This document shows positions 41,350 to 48,420 of a DNA stretch of 64,000 bases, in pieces. Within the stretch, counting starts at the first letter, position 1; the number at the start of each line of letters is the position of its first letter. The stretch is from positions 18,420 to 82,419 of the forward strand of contig JACCFC020000003.1 in the NCBI GenBank assembly GCA_020830965.2, given 5' to 3'. The notes under the pieces are model-generated. The model made no database searches and was not told the origin of the DNA. It worked only from the letters and a program-made list of their open reading frames with translations. The DNA is from Neisseriaceae bacterium TC5R-5. Lineage in GTDB: Bacteria; Pseudomonadota; Gammaproteobacteria; Burkholderiales; Chromobacteriaceae. Position numbers and translations under genes: made by a program.

Positions 41350-41913
41350 TTATTGATAAGTCAAATAATACTGCACCGCACCACGTACGGTACCCGCCCC
41401 ACCTGCGCCACCTTCGACGACATAGCGAACAGCATAATCATAGCTAAGCGCGGTTTGATTTGCGGCAAGCAATAAGGCATTAGTCGTATATCCACCACCA
41501 CTATTAGCGTTGAGATTGAACCCAGTAGATGGGTTTGCCGGATCGTATAACTGTAATCGGACATTAGTCGCCGTACCCGTATTCCCCAAGTTACCACTGC
41601 TAGTGGTCGCGCTAGAAACAAAACGTACTTTGATTGGGGTAGCTTGGCTGCTGTTAACGGTACAACCACTGATCTTAACAGTAAACTTGGTCGCACCAAC
41701 ATTCGCGCTAGGAGCCAAATTAGCAGGCAGATCCGCCGTGCGTACCATTGGTAAGGTGACTGTGGTGGTCGCCCCCACCGCATCATTATTGATACTGACA
41801 ACACAACTATTAGCGGTTACCTCTCCTTCAAACTGGATGGTGTTATCAGCATGAGCAGGAAGTATTAAGAAAATCAGCAAACAAACCAATACCTGTAGCA
41901 ATCCGTTTTTCAT
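41350..41913 (-). CDS. Fimbrial subunit between chaperone and usher genes
   Basis: A 187-residue pilin-like protein. I start at ATG 41913 so that residues 1-22 (MKNGLLQVLVCLLIFLILPA) form a signal peptide; an upstream ATG at 41949 would add a polar tail. The mature part starts DNTIQFEGEVTANSCVVSIN, with the second cysteine in KISGCTVNSSQ, and ends VQYYLTYQ, the usual beta-zipper end. It is clearly less similar to the three tandem pilins than they are to each other. It lacks the repeated promoter module and is probably expressed with the chaperone gene. Its place suggests a minor or tip-proximal subunit. Confidence 0.85.
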   Translation of the reverse strand: MKNGLLQVLVCLLIFLILPAHADNTIQFEGEVTANSCVVSINNDAVGATTTVTLPMVRTADLPANLAPSANVGATKFTVKISGCTVNSSQATPIKVRFVSSATTSSGNLGNTGTATNVRLQLYDPANPSTGFNLNANSGGGYTTNALLLAANQTALSYDYAVRYVVEGGAGGAGTVRGAVQYYLTYQ

Positions 41914-42051
41914 GAATATTACCCACTTGCTAGACAGCTTGTTAACCATGGCTAACTTAATTGGTCGATAGATTCGTTGTTAATATCATCGCAACATCGC
42001 TTGCCATGGTTAGCTATTCACTATATCCAGCTGAAACCCACTTTGAACACC

Positions 42052-42789
42052 TTAAGGCGCGATAGCCGCCTTACCCTCGCTGACACCACCATAGTCATTG
42101 ACATAGCTGAACGTCACATTGCCTGGTACGACAGCCGCCTGTTTCAAACTAGACACCGGCCAACTGGCAGAAGAAAACGGCGCAACCATCTCTGCGGTAA
42201 ACGGTAGTTCTTTATCTTTAAGCAGGAGCTTGCCGCCAGTGAGCGACACATGAAAACCAGTCGGATTATTCACCGTTACATGCCAGACATGATCTTTCTG
42301 ACTTAAATTGAAACGTAGCAAGCTAGGTGCGGCTTCTGCGGTGCCAACAATCGTAGGAGGGCGATAAAACAGCTTGAGACGATTACGCAGCATCACCACC
42401 ATCTGGTTTTGCTCACTTTTGCGCATATCTATCTGTGGAATCTGGATAGTGTTCAGAAAATACAGCGATTCACGATCCTGTGGTAAATCCTTGCCGGTAA
42501 AGATCAAGCGTACCGTTTGACCAGACTTAGGCTCCATACGAAACACAGGAGGAGTCACCAAAAAGGGGGCATCTGCCTTATCTGGTGTAGAGTTTTCATC
42601 ACCGGAATCCGCCCATACCTGCATCAAGTTCGGCGTTGCATCTTCATTGCTCAACTGAACTGACTTTTCGCTTAGGCTGCTATCGTAAATCACCCGCGTA
42701 CCACTTAACACCACACTAGCCGATACTGAGCCACTACTAAGCAGGCTCGCACACAACAAGGTACTCAATGCGAGGGCAGACTTTCTCAT
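42052..42789 (-). CDS. Periplasmic fimbrial chaperone (PapD/FimC type)
   Basis: A 245-residue two-domain immunoglobulin-like chaperone. It caps pilin subunits by donor-strand complementation and delivers them to the usher. The start is ATG 42789, with AAGGA 8 bases upstream; the first 25 residues are a signal peptide (to SVSA-S). The subunit-anchoring arginine (GTRVIYDSS) and lysine (RNRLKLFYRP) of the family are present, as are the G1-strand region and LPQDRESLYFLNTIQIP. One chaperone must serve all four pilins here and perhaps the distant one at 650-1243. Confidence 0.93.
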   Translation of the reverse strand: MRKSALALSTLLCASLLSSGSVSASVVLSGTRVIYDSSLSEKSVQLSNEDATPNLMQVWADSGDENSTPDKADAPFLVTPPVFRMEPKSGQTVRLIFTGKDLPQDRESLYFLNTIQIPQIDMRKSEQNQMVVMLRNRLKLFYRPPTIVGTAEAAPSLLRFNLSQKDHVWHVTVNNPTGFHVSLTGGKLLLKDKELPFTAEMVAPFSSASWPVSSLKQAAVVPGNVTFSYVNDYGGVSEGKAAIAP

Positions 42790-42820
42790 GTGATCAATCC
42801 TTTTTTTCAACTATGTTTAA

Positions 42821-42838
42821 GGGGCAATCCCATGCCCC
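42821..42838 (-). promoter_or_regulatory. Hairpin between pilin 3 and chaperone genes
   Basis: GGGGCA-TGGGAT-TGCCCC on the minus strand forms a 6-bp stem 27 bases past the pilin stop and just before the chaperone ribosome site. Hairpins in this position commonly limit read-through or stabilise the abundant pilin message. There is no long T-run. Confidence 0.4.
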
Positions 42839-42865
42839 CTACCTCAACGGCAAGCCAGTAATGTT

Positions 42866-43393
42866 TTACTGATAAGCAAGCGAGTACTGCACACTGCCAT
42901 TAATCGCACCTGCCGCCGCTCCTGTTGTCTCAGCAAAATACTGCACACCGTATGTCCCAGTATAGGCAGCATTAGGAGGCGTGCCGGTCAGCGTAATAGC
43001 CGTAGGTGTCGTATAGATACCACCGGTAAGGGCAATAGCCGTCCCCGCGGTATCCAGCAATTGCAGTTTTACCGGATTAGTCGGCTTGGCCGGATCGACT
43101 AAGTTACCAGCAGTGGAAAAGTTACTAGCGACAAAACGTATTTTTGGTGCTGGCGTAGCAACACAGCCAGTTACCGCGATGGTGAAGTCGGTTTTGCCCG
43201 CCTTATTATTAGCAGCACTTAACTGCGCGGTCGGTACACTCGGCAGCAAAACTACCGGGTCTGCTGCACCATTGATAGCCACAGCACAGCTATTGGTAGT
43301 CAGTTCGCCTTGAAAATTAATGGTGTTGGCAAAAATCGCGAAAGAAGAAACCGACAAGGTAGCAAACACAACGGTCAGAAATGATTTTTTCAC
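42866..43393 (-). CDS. Fimbrial subunit (tandem pilin 3)
   Basis: A 175-residue type 1-like pilin starting with GTG 43393 (AAGG upstream). The signal peptide runs to SSFAIFA-N. The mature protein opens TINFQGELTTNSCAVAINGA; the second Cys is in VTGCVATPAPK; the end is GSVQYSLAYQ. It is nearly identical over long stretches to pilin 2 next door (for example FSTAGNLVDPAKPTNPVKLQ), differing mainly around residues 125-145. This indicates recent duplication. It has its own copy of the repeated promoter module. Confidence 0.88.
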   Translation of the reverse strand: MKKSFLTVVFATLSVSSFAIFANTINFQGELTTNSCAVAINGAADPVVLLPSVPTAQLSAANNKAGKTDFTIAVTGCVATPAPKIRFVASNFSTAGNLVDPAKPTNPVKLQLLDTAGTAIALTGGIYTTPTAITLTGTPPNAAYTGTYGVQYFAETTGAAAGAINGSVQYSLAYQ

Positions 43394-43433
43394 CAGGTAT
43401 ACCTTTATATAAGTTTAAATAGCCGAAAAACAT

Positions 43434-43478
43434 ATTATCCGTATATCAACATCAAATAAATATAAGAAAAGTCTTAAA
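43434..43478 (-). promoter_or_regulatory. Repeated fimbrial promoter module, copy 3
   Basis: Minus strand: TTTAAGAC, 2 bases, TTCTTATATTT, 17 bases, GGATAAT. The -10-like box ends 41 bases before the start of pilin 3. Confidence 0.65.
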
Positions 43479-43532
43479 TAAAACTAATTAATATTTTTGA
43501 CCAATAAAACAAAATGGCTGATTCCGTGTGGC

Positions 43533-44057
43533 TTACTGGTAAGCAAGCGCGTACTGCACACTGCCATTAATCGCACCTGCCGCAGCTCCTGTTGCTTCGG
43601 CAATATACTGAACAGAATACTTGCCGGTATAGCTCATAGCAGAGCCCGTGCCGGTCAACGTAACCGTAGGAGTAGTAAAGGAACCACTGGTGAGGGCCAT
43701 GGCCGTCCCCGCAGTATCCAGCAACTGCAGTTTGACCGGATTAGTCGGCTTAGCCGGGTCAACTAAATTACCAGCGGTGGAGAAGTTGCTAGAGACAAAA
43801 CGGATTTTCGGTGCCGGCGTAGCAGAGCAACCCGTTACGGCGATAGTAAAATCTGTTTTACCCGCCTTGTTAGTCGCGGCACTTAGCTGAGAAGTAGGAA
43901 CGGTCGGCAACAAAACTACCGGGTCTGTCGCACCATTAATGGCCACGGCGCAGCTTGCCGTTGTTAGCTCGCCCTGGAAATTAATGGTATTAGCAAGAGT
44001 CGCGAAGGAAGAAACGGAAAGTGCAGCACACATAACAGCCAAGAATGATTTTTTCAT
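43533..44057 (-). CDS. Fimbrial subunit (tandem pilin 2)
   Basis: A 174-residue pilin, started at ATG 44057 because AAGG lies 8 bases upstream and the signal peptide (MKKSFLAVMCAALSVSSFA) then begins correctly. It carries NTINFQGELTTASCAVAING, second Cys in VTGCSATPAPK, and the end GSVQYALAYQ. By eye it is about 85% identical to pilin 3. The duplicated unit includes the promoter module, so each copy can be expressed separately. Confidence 0.88.
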   Translation of the reverse strand: MKKSFLAVMCAALSVSSFATLANTINFQGELTTASCAVAINGATDPVVLLPTVPTSQLSAATNKAGKTDFTIAVTGCSATPAPKIRFVSSNFSTAGNLVDPAKPTNPVKLQLLDTAGTAMALTSGSFTTPTVTLTGTGSAMSYTGKYSVQYIAEATGAAAGAINGSVQYALAYQ

Positions 44058-44109
44058 CTGATATACCTTCATCTAGGTTGAAATAATGAATAAGCTTAAT
44101 GATAAAAAG

Positions 44110-44155
44110 ATTATCCATAAATTAAGCATTAAGAAATATAGGAATAGTCTTAAAA
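44110..44155 (-). promoter_or_regulatory. Repeated fimbrial promoter module, copy 2
   Basis: Minus strand: TTTTAAGAC, 2 bases, TTCCTATATTT, 17 bases, GGATAAT. The -10-like box ends 53 bases before the start of pilin 2, the same distance as for pilin 1. Confidence 0.68.
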
Positions 44156-44220
44156 CATAAAATGATTAGTATTAAATTTAAAATGATGATTAGTAATGAT
44201 ACGAATATGGCTGCGTTTCA

Positions 44221-44721
44221 TCACGGATACGCCACCGCATATTGCAAACTGCCAGTAATCGCTCCAGGCGTTTTAGTGCTCGTTGTCTCGGTATAGTATT
44301 GAATGAATAGCGGGCTGGTTTCCGCGTTATTCACTAATTTACTAGGTACCAGCACCGCTCCAGCAGAGGTGAACTTCACCACCTGATTCAGAGTAGTAAG
44401 CAACTGTAGTTTTACATTAGCGTTCCCACCGAACGAGCCACTAGTCGCATTGATATTGTTAGCAAGAAGCTTTATCTGGGGAGTTGCTGTACTACAGTAG
44501 CTCAACGAAACCTCAAAACTGGTTTTATCCGCCACTTGGCCAGCTGTTGCCAAAGCGCTTGTCAGTACTGTTGGTAATAACACCACAGCATCAGCAGCCC
44601 CATTTACCGTCATGACGCAGCTATTGCTGGTTAATTCACCCTGAAAACTGACCGTGCCAGCAACAGCCATACAGGAAGAGAGTGACAGTGCGACAGCAAT
44701 AGCCAGGCATGATTTCCTCAT
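44221..44721 (-). CDS. Fimbrial subunit (tandem pilin 1)
   Basis: A 166-residue pilin, started at ATG 44721, where a normal signal peptide begins (MRKSCLAIAVALSLSSCMAV to AVA-G); the open frame reaches 24 codons further up. The mature part opens TVSFQGELTSNSCVMTVNGA; the second Cys is in LSYCSTATPQ; the end is GSLQYAVAYP. It is related to pilins 2 and 3 but clearly more diverged. It is the first gene of the cluster and has its own promoter module. Confidence 0.87.
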   Translation of the reverse strand: MRKSCLAIAVALSLSSCMAVAGTVSFQGELTSNSCVMTVNGAADAVVLLPTVLTSALATAGQVADKTSFEVSLSYCSTATPQIKLLANNINATSGSFGGNANVKLQLLTTLNQVVKFTSAGAVLVPSKLVNNAETSPLFIQYYTETTSTKTPGAITGSLQYAVAYP

Positions 44722-44773
44722 CTTGTTTGTCTCCAAATAAGTTGGAAGAACATCCATCTTCAACAAGATCCAG

Positions 44774-44819
44774 ATTATCCCTATGCCAGGCACCCGGAAA
44801 TATAGGAACTGTCTTAAAA
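44774..44819 (-). promoter_or_regulatory. Repeated fimbrial promoter module, copy 1
   Basis: Minus strand: TTTTAAGAC, 2 bases, TTCCTATATTT, 17 bases, GGATAAT. The core TAAGAC-NN-TTCCTA resembles the enterobacterial RcsAB box (TAAGAATATTCCTA) and the BvgA half-site TTTCCTA. The -10-like box ends 53 bases before pilin 1. Confidence 0.68.
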
Positions 44820-45010
44820 CGCAAAACGATCAATATACATATAACAAATATCTCAAAAAGAATAATTTTATACACAATTAATTAAATTGGCTAATATTTG
44901 TTTCGTGAAAGACAATCTACTTCTGATTTAAAGCATATAGACATGATTGACGCAATGCAGATGAGACGGAAGCAACACACTACTTCTGGCCCGCTATGAA
45001 TAAGACTTAG
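44820..45010. other. AT-rich region upstream of the fimbrial cluster
   Basis: About 190 bases between promoter module 1 and the 110-bp repeat. It contains A/T tracts and no credible open frame or tRNA. It may hold further upstream regulator sites. Confidence 0.35.
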
Positions 45011-45120
45011 CGCCGCTAACAAAACCCCTGATCCGGCGTGGCGCCTCCTTGCCGTAATACTGGTACTGTCTGCGTCGGCGCGCCTTAGCTCAGGGGCTCT
45101 TTGGGGTTTTGTTAGCGGCT
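45011..45120 (+). repeat. MITE-like 110-bp repeat, copy 1, perfect 17-bp terminal inverted repeats
   Basis: GCCGCTAACAAAACCCC (45012-45028) and its exact complement (45103-45119) bound a GC-rich interior with CTGCGTCGGCGCGCC. A second copy of the same length lies inverted at 54501-54610, about 85% identical by eye. It encodes no protein and could fold into one long hairpin. It sits between the fimbrial cluster and the next minus-strand gene. Confidence 0.8.
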
Positions 45121-45184
45121 GTTAATCAAGAAAGGAAGAAAATAAAACTAGGAAGACTACTGAGTAGTTAACAATAGAAGCACA

Positions 45185-45511
45185 CTAGCCAAGCGCGAAA
45201 TACTCCTCCGGCCAGCCATAACGACGTAAATCCACCCGACCGCTACTCGACAACACGACACCATCCTCTTCCAGCAACACCCGTTGCCAGTCTGCCTGTT
45301 CAGTGCCAGGTCGCGATACTTTCCCGCCGGCACCCAACACGCGGAACCAGGGAAGCTGTGCGCCTGCCGGTAACTGACCGAGCAAGCGCCCGACATGGCG
45401 GGCATGGCGCGGATAACCTGCCAATTGCGCCAGCACCCCATAGGTACTCACCCGCCCGGGTGGCAAGCGCAACAATACGACGATCACCTTTTTTTCAAAA
45501 TCGGCAGTCAT
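45185..45511 (-). CDS. Alkyltransferase-like (ATL) DNA-binding protein
   Basis: A 108-residue protein with the DNA-binding fold of O6-alkylguanine-DNA alkyltransferase: VSTYGVLAQLAGYPRHARHVGRLL (recognition helix and arginine finger). In place of the reactive PCHR motif it has PWFR (LPWFRVLGAGG), with tryptophan for cysteine. It therefore cannot accept alkyl groups. ATL proteins bind O6-alkylguanine and hand it to nucleotide excision repair. Its ATG overlaps the stop of the preceding hydrolase gene by one base, so the two are coupled. Confidence 0.9.
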   Translation of the reverse strand: MTADFEKKVIVVLLRLPPGRVSTYGVLAQLAGYPRHARHVGRLLGQLPAGAQLPWFRVLGAGGKVSRPGTEQADWQRVLLEEDGVVLSSSGRVDLRRYGWPEEYFALG

Positions 45512-46161
45512 TAACGATAACGCGGGTCAGCCACATAGGGATTACTCTGTTTTTCCGCGCCAATTGTCGTCAGCGGGCCATGTCCCGGTAAAACCGTGGT
45601 GCTGTCTGGTAACAGAAACAGTTTTTGCTGAATGGCATCAATCAATTGCTGATGATTGCCCATAGGGAAGTCGGTACGGCCAATTGAACCTTGAAATAAC
45701 ACATCGCCAGCAATCAATAAGCCAGCGCTGGCACTATAAAACACCACATGACCGGGAGTATGGCCAGGGCAGTGAATCACTTGCAGGCTTTCCTCCCCCA
45801 CCGTCACGCTATCGCCCTCTTCTAGCCAACGCGTAGGCGTCAGGGCTTCGCTGCGCGGAAAACCAAACATCTGCCCCTGATTGGGCAGTTGATCCAGCCA
45901 GAAACTTTCGGCGCGTTGCGGGCCTTCAATCGCCACACCCAGCTGTGCTGCCAAGGCCGCCGCGCCACCGGCATGATCGATATGGCCATGTGTCAGCAAC
46001 AGCTTCTCCACCGTCAGGCCCTGTTGCTGCACCCAGGCCAGAATCTGCTCGATATCGCCACCGGCATCGACAACTGCCGCCTTATGAGTATGCGTACACC
46101 ACAGAATGGAACAATTCTGCGCGAAAGGGGTAACCGGTAACACATGAAATTTTAAGGACAT
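45511..46161 (-). CDS. Metallo-beta-lactamase-fold hydrolase (YcbL/glyoxalase II-like)
   Basis: A 215-residue hydrolase. The start at ATG 46161 gives MSLKFHVLPVTPFAQNCSIL, the usual opening of YcbL-type proteins. Metal-site motifs are THGHIDHAGG, HCPGHTPGHV, GDVLFQGSIGRTD and LPGHGPLT. Relatives hydrolyse glutathione thioesters such as S-lactoylglutathione; the exact substrate is uncertain. It heads a two-gene unit with the ATL gene. Confidence 0.9.
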   Translation of the reverse strand: MSLKFHVLPVTPFAQNCSILWCTHTHKAAVVDAGGDIEQILAWVQQQGLTVEKLLLTHGHIDHAGGAAALAAQLGVAIEGPQRAESFWLDQLPNQGQMFGFPRSEALTPTRWLEEGDSVTVGEESLQVIHCPGHTPGHVVFYSASAGLLIAGDVLFQGSIGRTDFPMGNHQQLIDAIQQKLFLLPDSTTVLPGHGPLTTIGAEKQSNPYVADPRYR

Positions 46162-46239
46162 GCTGAGACTCACTTCAAGACCAGGCCACCATTGTGGCAT
46201 GCTCTTAGTGAGAAGAGGAAGGCTGCCGCCTCCCCTCGT

Positions 46240-48222
46240 CTACAACTTAAACTTGCCAATCAATACTTCCAGCTCATCCCCCAGCTTCGTCAACAGCGTC
46301 GTTGCTTCATGTGCCTGCTGAATAGAACCATCGGTTTGTAACAACATCTGATGAATGCTTGCGATATGTTGGGAAATTTCCTGACTGGCACTGGATTGCT
46401 CCGCCGTAGCGGCGGCAATATCGCCTACATTTTGCACAACCTCACGGGCATTACTACTGATCTTGCCAATAGAAGCACGCGACTCCTCCGCCAGATTCAC
46501 ACCCTGGCCAACCTGCTGCAAGGCACTGGTCATACTGCCGGAAGCCTGCAAGGTATCTTGCTGTATCGTCTGAATCACCGAAGAAATTTCCAAAGTAGCC
46601 TGAGCAGTGCGTTCCGCCAATTTACGCACCTCGTCCGCCACGACCGCAAAACCGCGCCCTTGCTCGCCTGCCCTGGCGGCTTCAATCGCGGCATTCAAGG
46701 CTAATAGATTGGTCTGATCGGCAATACCGCGAATCACCGCCACCATGCCGCTGATTTGCTCAGAGCGCTGCTGCATGCCAGTCAAAACCTGCGCCAATTC
46801 ATGCACCGTTAGCGCAGCTCGACCTATCTCCTGCGCGGTGGCGTGAACATTTACCGCTACTTGATCAGACAGCACACCAGCATCGCGGGAACGGGTTTCT
46901 GCTAACTGTGCCGAATCGGCAATCTGTCTGACGCTGACCGACAACTCCCCAATGCTGCTGGCTGTCGCATCCGCTGCCTGCGATTGTCGGGTGGAGCTAT
47001 TACGCATTTGAGCAACCTCTTCACTCAAGCCACGTACAGCCACTAGCAAACCCTCGGTATGGCCACGAACATCTAACATCATACGACGCAAAGAATCGGT
47101 AAAGAGATTGAAAGCCTCCGCAGCTAAACCAATTTCATCTTTGCTGATAATGGACAACTGACGCGTTAAATCTCCACCACCGGCGGCCAGCTCAGTCATC
47201 GCTGTTTGCAAGCGGCTTAAAGGACGCAATAGACGGCTTAACAGCAAGGCCATCAGCAACAGGATCACCACCAATACCGCCAGGCTGACCAGCACGGCCT
47301 GTACACTGGCGGCCTTGGCTGGAGCAAATGCCTGATCTAATGGAATCGAAATCCGCACGGCCCAAGGGAAACCGGCATCACCCACCACAATAGGCATGAT
47401 GAAATGCCGAAAATTATCGCCACTATTGTACTCGGCTGACTGACCTGCTTTGATTGCTACCCGAATAACTGCGGGTAAACCATCATCCGGCTTACCATTC
47501 ATCTTGGCATCCTGGCCTGCCAGTTGAACCCCTAAATTGGAAAACAAACTCATATAACCAGTGTGATAAGGCCGTATCTTGCTGGCTAGTACCTGTAAAT
47601 AACTGAGCGCTAAATCACAACCCACCACGCCCTGTGCTTTGCCAGCGATCATCACAGGAAAAGAAACCGTGCTCATTAGAATATGCACATCGGGATCAAC
47701 ATAAGGCTCTGTAATCCAGACTCGACCCGTCCGGTGTGGACCCACATAGTAAGCACTCTCATCCACCCCTGCCGTACCCCAATCTACATTCAACTGCCCA
47801 CCCTTGCGATACCAATACACCCCACTGCGTCCAGTAGCATCATTCTCCGCTGTCCCCGCCAACTCAGCATCACGGCCATCAAACGCATTGGCATCCCAAG
47901 CCGCCCAACAACCCACTACATCAGGGTTATTCTGCACCTGAGCGCGGATCATTTCTGACAGTAATTTACGAGCGTTTGGCGGCAAATGCATTTTCAAGGC
48001 CGTAGCAGAAGCGGCCATCGCTGCAGTGGAGTAATAGGTTCTACCCAGTAAACGCTGCACCAAACCCGCTTCTCTTGCTGCCAACAATTTGGCATTTTCC
48101 AGCACCTTCTCTTCCGCGCTGTTGTAACTGGTATAGATATTGATGCTCACTAGCACGACGAAACCCAGCAAGATCAATAAACCAGAGCAAAACAGGAGCT
48201 TAGCCTTGATTGTTCGCAACAT
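46240..48222 (-). CDS. Methyl-accepting chemotaxis protein with dCache sensor
   Basis: A 660-residue chemoreceptor. Membrane helix 1 is at about 10-30 and helix 2 at about 310-335. Between them lies a roughly 280-residue periplasmic dCache domain ([34 protein letters not shown]), a fold that often binds amino acids. A HAMP domain ([25 protein letters not shown]) and the signalling hairpin ([38 protein letters not shown]) follow. The C-terminus (LIGKFKL) lacks a CheR-tethering pentapeptide. The ligand is unknown. Confidence 0.93.
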   Translation of the reverse strand: MLRTIKAKLLFCSGLLILLGFVVLVSINIYTSYNSAEEKVLENAKLLAAREAGLVQRLLGRTYYSTAAMAASATALKMHLPPNARKLLSEMIRAQVQNNPDVVGCWAAWDANAFDGRDAELAGTAENDATGRSGVYWYRKGGQLNVDWGTAGVDESAYYVGPHRTGRVWITEPYVDPDVHILMSTVSFPVMIAGKAQGVVGCDLALSYLQVLASKIRPYHTGYMSLFSNLGVQLAGQDAKMNGKPDDGLPAVIRVAIKAGQSAEYNSGDNFRHFIMPIVVGDAGFPWAVRISIPLDQAFAPAKAASVQAVLVSLAVLVVILLLMALLLSRLLRPLSRLQTAMTELAAGGGDLTRQLSIISKDEIGLAAEAFNLFTDSLRRMMLDVRGHTEGLLVAVRGLSEEVAQMRNSSTRQSQAADATASSIGELSVSVRQIADSAQLAETRSRDAGVLSDQVAVNVHATAQEIGRAALTVHELAQVLTGMQQRSEQISGMVAVIRGIADQTNLLALNAAIEAARAGEQGRGFAVVADEVRKLAERTAQATLEISSVIQTIQQDTLQASGSMTSALQQVGQGVNLAEESRASIGKISSNAREVVQNVGDIAAATAEQSSASQEISQHIASIHQMLLQTDGSIQQAHEATTLLTKLGDELEVLIGKFKL

Positions 48223-48420
48223 AAGCAGCGTCTAAGGAGATGGCGACTACCTATTTATAGAGCAAGAAGCTTACTCTGCATCCTATCCATTTATGCTGAC
48301 ACGGCAGCCTCAACAGCTTGAGCAGCGCACATCCAAAGGCAAACCAAGCTGCAACACGCAGATAACCATCGCAAAAACTCAAAACGAACCCACAAGCGAA
48401 CTCAAACAGCACGCGGCCAT

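Noticed and set aside
41914-42051. A fifth copy of the fimbrial promoter module before the pilin at 41350-41913
   Set aside because: No TAAGAC-N2-TTCC core or GGATAAT with the right spacing is found in this gap.
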